A stretch of 64,000 nt of DNA from Parasponia andersonii (GCA_002914805.1 JXTB01000113.1:60742-124741); one strand, 5' to 3'. Numbered from the stretch's first letter, positions 1 through 12,800 are shown. The notes: generated from the letters alone by a model not told the origin. Numbers and translations are program-made.

Positions 1-859
1 AAATAAATAAATAAAAGCAATTTTGCAAATAACAATGACTTTAGCAGAACAATAACTAAAACAAGAGTAAGCTTGAAAGAAAGCTGAAGTATTATTTATT
101 TAAATAATAAAAAAAAAAAAGAAGATTACACTCTACTTTATCAATTGGGGCCACCTCAATTGGTCTGGGACTCGGGGGGGTGTGTGTGAGTGTGAGGGTT
201 AGGTCACGAGTTCGAGTCCCAGGTGAGACAAAATAGGTATCTTATCATAAAAAAAAAAAACGAAAAGGTCAGACTAGAACTCCTTCCATTACTAGTCTAT
301 CATCCAAAGAAATGATTTGACAGCAATAATCACCAAAATGTTGTAATATTGACTATATGCAAATCGTTACTACTCATCTATAGTTTCTAAAGCTAGACCC
401 ATACCCGTCAAGTCTAATAACAACCATGGACAGAAAATATACTCACTGATATGTTCAACTGTGTCTTTCAATGGATCCCAATACTATTGCACAACAGTTC
501 CCTCACAGAGAAGAGGTTTCAGTTCCAAGCTCAAAATTTTCACAATGATATTCATCTTCTTTTTCTTTTATGTGGAAAGATTTTCTTATTAATGAGAGAA
601 AATTGGAACAAAACTAGGGACATCTTGTCCCTAGGTAGAGGGCAATCATAATTACAAAAAATTTAATGAAAAACAAATCAACTCCTCACAAAATCTGAAA
701 GCAGTATATTTCTAAAACCTTTAACATCGACAACCCATAATATAGATGATTAATTCATCTATTAGATATTTTCTTTCCAGAATGTAGACTTCAAATTTAT
801 GACTAAATATCGCTTTACTTTCCTAAAACTTCATATTGAACACCATGAGAACAACAATA
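1..859. other. 3' flank of first gene
   Basis: This AT-rich stretch lies downstream of the minus-strand gene that ends at 860 and probably includes its 3' UTR. Apart from the SINE-like repeat near 141-260 I see no coding potential. Short A-tracts occur at 108-120 and 249-260. Confidence 0.5.
141..260 (+). repeat. SINE-like tRNA-derived repeat
   Basis: A short GC-richer island reads like the head of a tRNA-derived SINE. There is an A-box-like segment CTCAATTGGTCTGGGA at 155-170 and a good B box GAGTTCGAGTCCC at 208-220. A short tail ending in an A-run (249-260) follows. Box spacing and order fit an RNA polymerase III internal promoter. A GT-rich run (181-195) lies between the boxes. I could not find clean target duplications, so the 5' limit is approximate. 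It could instead be a decayed tRNA pseudogene. Confidence 0.5.
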
Positions 860-3800
860 TCATATCCTCTTCTTTAAGGAAATGAACAACACAGTACCAT
901 AGTCTTCTCGAGGGCGTTGTCCATGGTCACCTAGAACAGCAGTAACCAGTTCCATTGATATGCACATCCGGTTCCTCTGAAAGAAAAACCAATATTAACA
1001 TCCGGTTTTGGAGCATATTAAAAAAAAAGGGTAATAATAAAGTGATAGCTATAATTATGGCAATAAGAAATCAGAAAACACTAAAACACGGTACATGGAA
1101 TGTGCACAGCTGGAAAGGTTCATTACGAGTCAGCTTTAAGTGACTTTCTGAGCAAACTGAGGAATTTCTTTAGTAAAATGAAGAATAAATCAGAAAGCAT
1201 AGAACTTACTTTGCAATCCTGAAAAAAAGTAAAATGCTAGAGACAACATACAAATGGCAGGCAAATGGATAGCATAAAAAGTGTGTAATGGGAATATTGA
1301 GCACATTGAAATTCCAAATCAAATGAAAAAGGACCATCTAAATAGTACATTGATCGTACAAGTTTCTTTACTTACATTGACAGCAAAAATGCAGCAAGAA
1401 GTAATGAGAATTTTTTTGCTTACAGTTTAGGTTTCAAACAAATATTACCTCCAGATATTCATTAAATTCCGCTTGCTTTTTAGCTGCTTCAGCTCCCCAT
1501 GCCTCTTGAAACATCCTACCAAGAACAAACACACCCACAGCAGTGTATCTGCAATAGAAAGACAATGTCAAGCAAGACAAATGTTACTATAAAGAAACAA
1601 AGAAAAGGCAGGAACAAATCTGAGTACATGATGAAAGCATTGATTGCGACAATTTTATGAATAACCTAATCCCAAAATTTCCAAAAACATACTCAATTAT
1701 CAAATAAATTCAGCTATAAGCTATCAACGGCGAGAAGTAAAAAAGGTTCCTATCATTTGGGTCAAACAAAAAGAAATACGGTATTCCTTTCTTTCTTCAC
1801 TTTTTTTCTTAATTGGATGGAAACTGTGTGATTTAGATTTGTTAGTGATTCTTCTCCATGTTCTACTACCGTCTTCAGTCAAGACCCCTCATCTTTCATT
1901 TGTAATACAAAGTTTCATCTAATAAACTTTTCTTATCAAATATCCAAAAAAAAAAAAAAAGACTGGTTTTTTATACGTGCATTGCTCATTTCTGGGCCCA
2001 TTTGTTCAAGATGTATGGTAAAAAGTAAAAACTCAAAAAGCTGGCTAATGGCTTTCATCCAGTCGTAAATAAGTTGGCTCTAGAAACTCACATGTTTGTC
2101 CCTCTTTTAATTTGTATTGTGAAATTCACTGACCACCTGTTCTCACATTGTGAGATGTCTTTAAATTTGCAGTTTTGTTGGTGGAGTAGAGATCAAATCT
2201 ATTAGACCATTTGAAATTCTTACAACTCTCTATTGCTAAGAAATTTGAGAGGCTTGAGACCATTTAAAACGCATGTTTATATTATTGTGTGCTGCTGGCT
2301 CCCTATTGAATGTTATGCTTGGAATAGAAATGGAAAATAGACACTCTGATCTCTGGAACAAAAAGCAATCTATTTAACGATAAGGAGTTCAATGATCCAC
2401 AGTTTCTGTTGTTCCAATTGAGTTTGACATGTAATTTTGTCTTGGAGTTTCCATTATTCTTTTGTTCTCGACCTCTGGAAAATATGTTTTTTTGCGCCTT
2501 CCTTTGTTGTTCACTAAACCTTCTATCTCTCATCATTAAAAAGAATTAGTGCACAATATGTGCCTTAAAAAAATGGAAAAAAGGTAGAAGTTTGATATGA
2601 CATAAAAAGAACATGGACAGGAACGAAAGAAGAAGGTCGTCATAATCATACATATTACCGAAGCTGTTTTTCGCATATGCTCCACCCTCATTACCAGCAT
2701 ACATAAAAAGAGAACCAGAGTGTTTAAGTGAAACCTGAATCAGTTCCAAAAAAGCCACCAAGTAAGATTAACTTACTAAAGCAAGTAGTATAATTTATAC
2801 GAAAACAACTAGTGGCTATGCAGCTAACAAAGTAGCAATAACATATCAATAAGAACCAATATCAACAGCATAGCCACAGAAGCAGATATCCAACCATAGA
2901 GATCTATATGGTTTCTAGTTTCACTAGAGCAAAAACTCATTAGAACAAGTTACCTCCAAGGTAGCCAATCCTTTTGATACCATCTCTATCATCCTTGTCC
3001 GAACCTAAGAAAGATAAGAAAATTATCCAGTCAATAACGAAAAAAACTATTAACCATAAGTCCAAGTCGCACTAGACATTACTCAAATGGAGCACTTTAC
3101 AATAACAAACACATGAGTCGCTTGAAGAGAAATCACGTATATTTTCTATACTTTGCGGCAATATGGAAAACTAGTTCTAAAAGGAAAAAAAAAAAACGCA
3201 CAAGCCCTCAAATGGAAATGTATTTGGCATGCATACAAAAAGGTTTCAAAATTGACATCAATTTTGAAGTCCCATTTTACTGAATGTGTTTGTAGCGGAG
3301 TATCTGAAATATTTGGGGTATACAACTAACTTCCATGATAGATAAGGTAAAGAAATGGAAATTACCTCCTGATCGGACTTCTCATTTTCAAATTTGGGAT
3401 AGAAAGTAGCTCTTATCTGTGCTTGCGCATAAGTAGAATTGTCCACTGTAAAATTGTCCAGCAAATTACCCTTGAATAACTTACTCAAACCAATACTGCT
3501 TTTTTGAGCAGTTGATGCTTGTCCTACCCCACTGCCCTGGTTGAGAACCGCGGTTTTACCAACAGGTGTTTCTTCAACTTCTACTGCAGTGGCTCCACTC
3601 ACTGTTCCATAAGATTTGGGGTTCCAAATTGCTGTTTGACCAAGCAGAGGGACCTGATTTGCCGGATGAACATTCCCAATCTGCACAGGCTGAACAGCCG
3701 CATTGATTGATCCACTGCTTCCACCGACACTCAAAGCATCAAGTCTCTTAGTCACAGCTTCCACAGCAGAAGCCGATGAAACATCTTTATCCTTACATAG

Positions 3801-4349
3801 CGTTTCGGGTTTCGGGTTTTCTTTCCATTCGTGTTCCTTGTGGCCACCCTTCGGCTGCAAAAAATTTAATCCATAAAAAATTATCAAATAAGCAGGATGT
3901 TAAAAGTCTAAATAACACAACGTACAACGCAAGTAAGTCCCTCTCGACTCGATCATGATCACTGGCACTGAAATATCCAAACCGCAGTTGAAACATCAGT
4001 AAGAACATACATTCCAGAATCCAAACCACCCCAATGAAACCATCGGAAAACGTTTCGTTTAGTAGTAGGTACATTACATACATCACAAACGATCTAAACA
4101 ATTCCACAGACAACCGAAGTTGAAGCTAAAACAATTCAAGTTGATCAAAAATCCAAAAACTAATCACCATTCCAGTACAAATCAAACACAATCAAGCTTC
4201 ACAACCCATAAACTAGCACGAAAGTAACCAAAACAATCATCAAGCAATGCCGATTACAGTAGAATCTCACAAAATTTCAGCATAACATGAACTAACTAAA
4301 ATCACAATAATTAGTTAGAGAGAGGGGTAAGTACCTGCTGAAGAGGCAT
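860..4349 (-). CDS. conserved plant protein, six exons, function not recognised
   Basis: Exons on the minus strand: 4335-4349, 3366-3854, 2954-3004, 2652-2734, 1449-1548, 1210-1218 and 860-976 (seven pieces counting the 9-nt microexon), all with GT-AG junctions and one consistent frame, giving 287 aa. Residues 6-168 are polar and low in complexity, with a helical SSASAVEAVTKRLDALSVGG stretch. The conserved-looking part is 155-287: IRTRM-type helix (169-185), HSGSLFMYAGNEGGAYAKNS (190-209), the hydrophobic IYTAVGVFVLGRMF segment (213-226), then ELVTAVLGDHGQRPREDYGT near the end. The hydrophobic stretch could be a membrane or packing helix. I chose MPLQQ as the start. An in-frame ATG at 4545-4547 would add 66 residues rich in Ser, Leu and Arg without acidic residues, like a transit peptide, but it sits only about 10 nt after the start site expected from the TATA box. 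I do not recognise the family and assign no function. Confidence 0.8.
1210..1218 (-). other. 9-nt microexon of the first gene
   Basis: On the minus strand CAG precedes GATTGCAAA and GTAAGT follows it, so the nine bases are framed by consensus splice sites. The preceding exon ends in phase 0 at 1449 and the next starts in phase 0 at 976. The microexon therefore adds Asp-Cys-Lys without changing frame. Skipping it would also leave the frame open. Confidence 0.65.
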
Positions 4350-4579
4350 GGCGGAAGGAGGCGTAGAAACGGAGGAAGCGAACGAGAAGGAGCGAGCTAG
4401 GGTTACGTAAGAAGGAGAAGAGGTGAGGAAGACGAAGGTTCTGAATCTGAAGGGCGATGGAGTCAAAGTCAAAGACGGAGAGCGACAAGGGAGAGGGAGG
4501 GTGAGAGAGAGAGAGAGAGAGCAGAGGATCCTCTGCGACCCCGACATTCAATTCGTAGCGTGGGGCTGCGAGCCCAGGC

Positions 4580-4588
4580 TTATATATG
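4580..4588 (-). promoter_or_regulatory. TATA box of first gene
   Basis: On the minus strand the sequence reads CCCATATATAAGCC, a good TATA box about 235 bases upstream of the MPLQQ start. Transcription would begin near 4550-4560, giving a pyrimidine-rich 5' leader of about 205 nt (CT repeats at about 4505-4522). Confidence 0.5.
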
Positions 4589-4811
4589 GGTATGTATGAA
4601 TATTATTTCATTATATTATAGTAGAAGAAGAAAGTAGAAAGAGGAGGAACATAGTGGTGTTCTTCTTCTTCAGAGCTTAATAGTCTTTTAACACGGCGGC
4701 CCCCTGAAGCTGGGTTATTGTATGTATTTCCCGCTGTTTAATAATATATACATTGTTTTCTTCTTCTATGGAATCGGCGACCGGTTAAGGGCACAAAGGG
4801 TATCAAACCTC

Positions 4812-4841
4812 CTCTACTCTACTCTACTCTACTCTACTCTA
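4812..4841. repeat. (CTACT)n microsatellite
   Basis: Six tandem copies of the pentamer CTACT, in the upstream flank of the first gene. Confidence 0.9.
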
Positions 4842-4889
4842 TATTGCTAGGGAGTGGTGACTTACAAACCCTATTCACGGCGTACCCTC

Positions 4890-4939
4890 CATTTCTTTTT
4901 CTTTTTCTTTTTCTTTTTCTTTTTCTTTTTCTTTTTTTT
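4890..4939. repeat. (TTTTTC)n polypyrimidine tract
   Basis: About seven hexamer repeats TTTTTC ending in a T-run, a strand-asymmetric homopyrimidine block of about 50 bases. Confidence 0.9.
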
Positions 4940-6597
4940 TACCCTTTTATCTTGCAATTGCAATAACTTTGTTTATATCTTGGATTTTTGGATGGGATGG
5001 GGTGGGGTGTGTCCATTTCCAACCCCTTCCAAATAAATTCCTTATTAAAATCAGAATTTTAAAAAAAAATAAATAAATTCTCACACCTTTGCGATGTATT
5101 TCAATTCCATGGTAGGACAACAAGAAAAGTCCATAAAATTAATTTCTTACACTTGCAATAAGTTTCGAAAAATCATTCTTCAACTTTTGCATTTTTAACA
5201 AAATTGATCTTTTTATGATTTGAAATACTTAAAATTATTAATATTTTTTTCCCTTTTGTTCCTTCTCTCCTAAATAAATTGGAGATAGTAAGTTGTTATT
5301 TAAAGTTGGATTTAAATATCCATCTTCTTTTACATTCTCTTTCCTTTCCTCTTTTTTCCTTTTCTCTAAAACATCTATAGAGACAGAGGTTTAAATTTAA
5401 ATTTAGGTTTCTAAAAAAATATTTCTAAATCCTTAGATTATAACATTTATTAAGTCTTCACAATAAGTACGGAAAAAAAAACATGACTTATCCCTTTAAA
5501 ATGATTGTGATTTATAATTTGTTTATCTATGATTATAGAAATTCAATCAAATTATCATCTGATTTTATTTTCTTTGATCTAAGTGCCTTATCAAATACGT
5601 TTGAGGGGGTGTAATAAAAAATAAACTTATCAATTAATATGGTATTTAGATATTTAAGTCATATTACATGAGGATATTTTTTGAAAGGATGTGAAGGAAA
5701 AAAAAAAAAGAATAATGGCAGTATAGCTCCTTTTTTAAGGTGTTATTATATATTTATATTTGAAGCGTGTGATATACGAAGGAGGATTATATTTGCACTC
5801 CAAATAGAAATGAAGGTACCCCTCGTTTATACCTATTTTTGTATCTTACAAAGATATCCTCGAGAAAATGACTACAATGGACAATATTTGCACCAATTTT
5901 CTACACTTTAAATCACAGTTCTCTAGGCACACCCGATTTTGGTAAAACGATGAAATGGAATTTAGGTATTTTATCAATACCTTGCAGGAATTAGCAACAC
6001 ATTTAAAATTTTAATTAGAAGTGAGGAGCGAAGTTTGATAAAAACTAAAGATATATAAGATTGAGAACCGAGTTCAATGTATTGTTTATAGACAATAATA
6101 TAGACGTATTCAACCTTCAATATATTCATATTTTGTTTTAAGAAAGACATCAGTAGAGTTTATTTATTCTTTTGTGCAAATAATAATTAAAGGCAAAAGC
6201 TTTTCCAAATTTTATTTGCAATTATATTGTCAATTATGACATAAATTAAATTCTTTTTTCACAAAATAATCCATCCCTCAAATGGTTCTCTTTTTATCTC
6301 GTCTCTTTTTTTTTCCTTCTAACTAGCAAGAGTATTTTTTTTCTTCTTCTAACCCATTAAATAGGGAGATCTTTTGGATCTTTCTCTCCAGCGGAGAGTT
6401 TCTTTCTTTATTTCTTTTTTTTTTTTTCCTAGTTCCCTTCATTGTATATTTGAATAATTTCTTTATTATTATTACTTTTGAGCCGATGGAATTGCGACTA
6501 AATTTGTTTATATGGTTCATACTGTGCATATTTGTTTATACAAAAATATGATAATTTGCTAATATAATTTTACTCATATTCTATACGGTATGTATGC

Positions 6598-6619
6598 ATA
6601 TATATATATATATATATAC
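6598..6619. repeat. (TA)n microsatellite
   Basis: Uninterrupted TA dinucleotide run. Confidence 0.9.
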
Positions 6620-7090
6620 ATTTATTTTTTTGTCTTTAAATAAAAATTCCGACTCCGCTTCTAACCGTGAAGTTTATTTGGTGATAATTATCTACCAAAT
6701 GATTTAGTAAACATGATAATTGGGACTAGTTGTATCAAGTCACAACAATTACAATCAAATCTCTTCCTTTATTCTTCTTGCGAATATATATTTAACTTTT
6801 CATAGTTAAGAAGTATTCAACCCAACCATCCATAGATAGCTTATTATTAAAATATAACAGTATCTTAAAACAAAATTATAAAAATTATCTATTTCTCTCA
6901 AACATATTTTGTGTATTTTTTAAAATTTTAGGTTTTACTTAGATTTTGATTAATCTTTTTTTTTTTTGTCATTTTAAATTTGATTTGGTAAAGGATTTAT
7001 TTGTGGATTCAGGTAGTATTTGATTTGGGACAGTGGACAACATAATAGAATGACGATTACTAAGAATTAGTCATTCATTCCATTGTTTGC

Positions 7091-7142
7091 TTTGTTTTCT
7101 AACATAGGGAAAGTCATTTGTTTTCTAACATAGGGAAAGTCA
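7091..7142. repeat. exact 26-bp tandem duplication
   Basis: TTTGTTTTCTAACATAGG plus AAAGTCA-type ending is repeated twice without a mismatch (7091-7116 and 7117-7142), so the duplication is young. Confidence 0.85.
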
Positions 7143-7769
7143 TTCCACCATGAACGATTATTCATTTATTTGATTGAATTGTCTTTCCAAAACTAAACCA
7201 CTTGAAACATAATTTCATTCCGCCACAAAATGTCAAATCTCCTAATTACCCTTATTTCATTTGAGAAACTGTCTCATGGTTCTGCACTCTAACTATCTCA
7301 TCGACTTATTTATAATCGTAATTGTTGTCATCGTTAGAACTCGCTATAACTCTTGCAACCGTTGCTGTCATCTAAGCATCAACCTATTATTGTCTACCTC
7401 ACCCAAGTTTTGCACACCACTGTGTTGCTATGTTCATGAGCATGTTTACTCTGTGAGGTCTGGGTAAACATTTGGGCATGGGTAGCTTCTTCAGTCTAAC
7501 GGATATTGATAAACATTTAAGAATAAATTGTAATTAGAATAAAAGACATTAGAATGGTTATTTCAAAAATACTTCTTAGGCTCCATGCTTAATGTAAGAT
7601 ACAAAAATAATAACAAAAATTAATTATAATGGTTGATGTGACCGATAGATCATTTAAATCAAAAATCAAAAATTATTGAGACAAACATCAATTCCAATAG
7701 ATTATCCATTTGAATAAAATTGAATTAGTGAAACAAAAAAGACCCATCGAATATATTGTTGTAAAGGAA

Positions 7770-8050
7770 AAAAAAATTCCTTGTTGTTTTGCAAGTCATT
7801 GTTGTTTGCTTTAAGTCCTCGTGCATGGTATTAATTCATTGTCGTTTTCAAATTCATTGTTGCATTTAGGTCCTTCTCGTTTTTCCACAAATAGTTCTTC
7901 AGTAACCGTCGTTCTTTCATTTTTTTGTCGTTTATATTAATCATTTTCGTTTCTAATTCAATGACGCATAATGAATATCCTTTATTTAAAAATTGTTGTC
8001 GTTTTTAGTTTTTAAGTTTTTATTCAATGTTGTCGTTTCCATTCATCATT
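7770..8050. repeat. degenerate GTCGTTTT / ATTGTTGT word domain
   Basis: Words such as ATTGTCGTTTTC, GTTGTCGTTT and TTGTCGTTTA recur about every 20-40 bases without a fixed period. The reverse complement (AACGACAA) marks a similar domain at 25160-25560. This looks like cryptically simple sequence or a very decayed repeat family. No coding content. Confidence 0.5.
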
Positions 8051-8543
8051 GACCATTTGTGTAAATTACCCAAAAAAAAAACCATATTCTTTAGGTGTTA
8101 TGTAATTTTAACTTGAAAAATTGGTGGCAGATATTAAAAAATTGTGAAAAATGACTTTTTGAATTATTTTAGCAAAAATAAGAGAATAATATAATCCAAA
8201 TTAAGGAGATAAGACTAAATGACTAATCCAGTTTCAAATTTTCAGTAAAGGATACTATTTGTCACTAAATATCAATTTAGAATTCTAATCCCCAAGTGTC
8301 ACACAGAATCCAAACATTGGGGATTAATTGCAAAAAATTTTCGCAAATTACCCTTGACTAGTTCTAGTTGTCTTTTTCCTAAGTGGTGTGCAGAAAAGAC
8401 AAACGTGGAGTGGGAAAATAAATATAAATCAAAGCGCACAAAACAGATCAAAAGAAAACCCGCTCGTTTCCCTTCCCTCCAAATCCCGCGCCATTTCAAT
8501 GAATAAATCCTTTTCCCTCGGTCCAGATTTACTCGAGAAAAAA

Positions 8544-9026
8544 ATGGAGACCGAAAACAACGACGGAAAGGTCGGGCTCAGCCACCGCGCGATCCTGATC
8601 CACTCCCTCTCTCTCACATTCTTCGGCATCGTCCTCTTTCGCCTCGGCACCGCCAACACGCAGACCCTAATCTACGCTCAGATCTTCGCGATCTCCGGCG
8701 CCCTCATCGCTACCGTCCCTTGGCTTGCCCAGTTCGCCGTTTCGACGGCCGCGATCGTCCTGTACAGAGCCGGAGTTTGTGATCTCTCTTGGCTCGTCCG
8801 ATCAGGATCCGAATCCATGGAGGCGGCCGCCGTCTCTGGCGGCGGCTCCGGCTGCCGGGGTTCGACGGCGGTCGTCGTAGGAATCGAGAGGGATGGAGCT
8901 CATGGGTATAATGGTAAAATAGTTCAAGGAGGGAAGAACGAGAGTGAGAATGAGGGTTTAGACGCCAAGCTATGGGTTAGTGGTAGAAGAATTGGACCTC
9001 AATTGCAGAGAAACAAGACGGTTTGA
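8544..9026 (+). CDS. small two-pass membrane protein, unknown function
   Basis: Single-exon frame of 160 aa starting METENNDGKVGLSHRAIL and ending RNKTV. The N-terminal 12 residues are charged. Hydrophobic segments follow at about 13-33 (AILIHSLSLTFFGIVLFRLG) and 38-68 (TLIYAQIFAISGALIATVPW onward), the second long enough for one long or two short membrane passes. The C-terminal half (about 90-160) is hydrophilic, Gly- and Ser-rich and probably disordered. The frame stays open upstream to an ATG at 8388, but I prefer 8544: the upstream part has a different, A-rich composition and no family-like residues. GC content is far above the flanks, which supports a real coding exon. I do not recognise the family. 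It runs opposite to its neighbours, so it shares no obvious transcription unit. Confidence 0.65.
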   Translation: METENNDGKVGLSHRAILIHSLSLTFFGIVLFRLGTANTQTLIYAQIFAISGALIATVPWLAQFAVSTAAIVLYRAGVCDLSWLVRSGSESMEAAAVSGGGSGCRGSTAVVVGIERDGAHGYNGKIVQGGKNESENEGLDAKLWVSGRRIGPQLQRNKTV

Positions 9027-9853
9027 TATATATATATATATATATATTTATTACTTTGTGTTTAGCCTTGTTGATAGTTTTTGTTAATATCCAATTTTTT
9101 TTTTTTTTAAATTTTATTAGATCTCTTTCTTTTGTAAATATCAAATTTTAGTCTTATATCTCATTTCTTTTGGTTCTGGGTAGGTATATATCCCAATCAT
9201 ATCATCTGTCTAAAAGAGAAACTGCACCATGAATTCATAAGACTTATTAGATTCTATCATGTTTTTAATAAACAAGTGTAATCAAAGTATAACCAGATAT
9301 TATGGCTACTTACAGGAACCCATTTAGGGATTCAAGTGTTAAAAAAGAGAGTAAAGATTGCCTCTTGCAAAACTCTAATTACCTTTTGATGGCATTCATT
9401 GTGGAAACAGTGAAATGATAACGAAGAAAGATAAAAAGAAAATAAAACAACAGAGTGTTTCACTCTGAACTAACATTTGAACTTGATCCTAGTTTGTAGA
9501 GTTATTGGTAGGAAATAGAAGCAAATGTCCATTAAGGAACGCTACGAAAATAACCAAACTGTATTTACAATACAGAAGTAGAGCACCTACAATTTCACAA
9601 AAGGATGTGAAGTTTGAACATTTTATTCTGTCCCGTTTCATTTTTTCAGTCTGAACTCAGTCAACAACTAAAAACCAAAATAATTCGACTTTTGCGGTAT
9701 AGTATTTGTCATTAGCAACGTCTCCTTCATGTAATTAATGTCAAAATCACAGTTGACTCCTATGGTACCTTTTTTTTTCCCCTTGCTGCTCGATGAGTAG
9801 CCGAAGTAGCTATGGTATATACAATGTAATCTTCCTCACATAACCAGAAAAAT
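9027..9853. other. convergent 3' intergenic region
   Basis: This separates the plus-strand membrane-protein gene from the minus-strand hydrolase gene and probably contains both 3' UTRs. It begins with a TA run at 9027-9047. No further gene is visible. Confidence 0.6.
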
Positions 9854-12800
9854 TCATAACTCATCTGTGGCAGAATAACCAGGTGTTATCTCGTCGGTCG
9901 GTTCAGCCTCACTTTTCAGAGGACTAGGATTTACTTCAACTGTGTTGTTCAAGGGGCCTTGTGGGATTCCAAAGAGTGTGGTGAAAATCTGTCGATGGCA
10001 TTCATCACAAAAGTAAACATAGGTAAAATGCCCTTCGTATGGGAGCTTATGTACTGCAGCTCCTGGTATTATCCGGTGCACAAAATCGGTCACTGATGGT
10101 GGGACAACCCTGTCATCCATCCCCTGTTGAACATTTAGAGAGAGGAAGAGATCACAACTCTGTTGTAGAAATAGAAAAAACTAAAACAGCTCTGGAGGTC
10201 TATGTTGAGTGCCAAAATTTTCTAGTTGTACAAGCATCTTGGTTTCGCCCAATTGAAGCAGTTCCTATGACTTTTTCCATAATCATGAAGCAAAACAACA
10301 TAATAGCCATTGATTGCTGAATTGTAGTTATCTACCCAACATTGGCTGTTTCTTTTTATTAGGAGAGTATTAAGCTATAGCGGTAGAGTGTTACTTGAAA
10401 AGTTAAAAGAGAAACACAAGTACTAAACAGCAGAAGGAAAAAAAACATGTGGTGCAGATCGCCCTAACCTGCCATATGTGAATTGGACCTAGAAAGCCTA
10501 AATACTCTTCCTCAGCTTCACTGAGCATTGACTTAAGCCAATTAAGCATGCCTTTCCCTCGCTGTTTCTTGTGCAATTTAAGTTCAGCAAGACTGAAACC
10601 CCAATTTGAAACCTGCATTGTAGCTTCTTCAATGAAAGGTTGTACATTTCCCTGTCTGATTGATTCTTCCACATCCCTCTGCCAGAATTCTTCATAGATT
10701 GGGTCCTCTATTAAAGCAGTATCCTGGAGAAGGTCAGAAAAGTTTCAGCAAGGATTTAAACAGAGTATAAGAAGTCTTATTGTGCTCATTAATTAAAGTT
10801 CAAAACTATAGACATTGAAAATGAAGGAGCCAACTTTTGAATCAAAACCAATGGAAAGCAAAGTTTCTACATCTGTAGTATTCTCTAAACCTTCTCTTCC
10901 TAACCTCATTAAACTTTGGCAAGCCTAAATTTATAGACCCCCTCACCAGTGAAAAGGAAAAAAAACAACCACATTGTAAAACATTAAAGACATTCAAGAG
11001 TTCAGCCACTTGTCAATACAAATATCTCACCCTCTTTGCCAGAGACATGGATAGCCACTTGTCAATCTGACCATGCTTTCCAGATAAGAAGCTTCTATCA
11101 TAGAAGTAAGCCAGAAATCGAGGAAACCTCCGAGCTAGAAAGTACATAAATTTTTTCCTTCGTGTCCACTTTTCCCAGGTTCTACGTCTCTCTTCCCTAT
11201 TCATGATTGGATCGTATGGATTTACCATTGGAGCAAACATGGCTGCACCTGCAAGTTAGACAACTGTAATTACTAAATAATTCATGACATAATTTCTGAC
11301 AGAACAATAATAAGAAGTCTTTTTCCCTCATCTTTATCTTCCCAATAAATGAGAACATTCACATTATTTTGACAGAAAATAGGTAATGCTGAACAAGGAT
11401 CAAGAGTTCTGGAGACCATCTACAAAGCTTAATAAACATAGATCATTATTTACTTTCAAACGGATGCCATCCATCCCAGAATGTATTTGTTAGAACTAAC
11501 ATATACCCATCATAGTAGCCCAGAATTACTGCATATATTCAACTCTTCTCTGCTAAAATGAACGAAGATTTAAACCTACTTAATATCCAAAGATGATGAA
11601 ACATGCAACCACATTTCACCTTTCCCGGGACAGGAGAAAAAAGGTACAGTTTTTTCCTGTACTTTCTCTGCAAGATTCATGATTTTTAGCCGATACAAAA
11701 GGATAGTCATATTTCTGTCTTTTTTTTTTATCACTCCCAAAAACTAATAAAAATAGTAATAAATTGGAAGAATTAATACTTGAGCTCACTTGTTGCAGTA
11801 AATCAGGCTCATGATATTTTGACTTGAAAAAAACGTTGTCATACATTTCCATAGGTACTGAAAGTCTGTCTCCCAACTAAGATTTAGTGGCAAACACATT
11901 CTAGATCTTATAACTAAGAAATTAAAATTAATTGTTCATTTTGGGGGAAAAGGAAATTCTTGTTCATTCAAAAATAGGATTGTTCACTCTAGCGAGCTAA
12001 GCTGATCTAACGTGGTTATGCATGAAACAAAAGCTTAAAAAGGAGGCTCACAGAGGAGAGCTTGATACCGGCAAGTCTTTCGGGAATGTATCTAAGTGCT
12101 GCCCAAGCATGAATGCTTCCAGTTGAATATCCCACAACCCAGAACTTGCCCTTTACATCAATGGCATCTGCTAAGAGTGACATATCCGCCGCTGAAGATT
12201 CAAGGCCTCTTTCAGGATGAGGATCACTCTCTCCAAAACCAGGAAGATCATATGTCAACAAGCGAACGCCAAATTCTTCAAGTAGCGATGCTTTAAGCCC
12301 AGGTATTCCTTAATTAACATAATCAATCATACCCAAAGTAAGAGGGAAAAAACATTTAAATAAAGTGATGAGAATGAGTGGACTTTCAACAATCAAATTA
12401 GAAACCTGCAAGCCTGGAGGAAAGAAAAGCATGTGGAGCAATCACTGAAAATCTAGCTCTGTCAGCTGGAACGCCTTGCTCCATATATGCCATGTATCTA
12501 CCATCAGGAAGCACTACACGGTCGGCACTAGGAGGGTGTAGGTACACTTTCTTAATCTCTGGCTCCGGGGTCGGAACCGTGGAAGAAGAATGTTCCATGG
12601 TAAAATTTAAAACTGCAGAATTGTAATAATCATTTCAACATAAACATCAATGCAAAAGTTGTGGATTCACGATTATTATGTCTTATCTATATTTAATAAA
12701 CAGAAAGGAAATAGCTATTGTCTGGGTCCAGGTAAACATTGTAGAAATGATTCATAGAGTAGCATTTGCCAAACTGTCTATTTGCTAGTTTCTAAGTTAA

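Larger units (their letters stand above)
4589..8543. other. intergenic region between first and second genes
   Basis: No credible coding region. It holds a (CTACT)n microsatellite, a (TTTTTC)n tract, a TA repeat at 6598-6619, an exact 26-bp tandem duplication at 7091-7142 and a domain of degenerate GTCGTTTT words at 7770-8050. Open frames here are short and of biased composition. Confidence 0.6.

Noticed and set aside
12052-12068. Alternative donor CTCT/GTGAGC for exon 3 of the hydrolase
   Set aside because: It would break the frame with the next exon. The GTATCA donor at 12068 keeps frame and gives the family sequence ERLAGAAMFAPMVNPYD.
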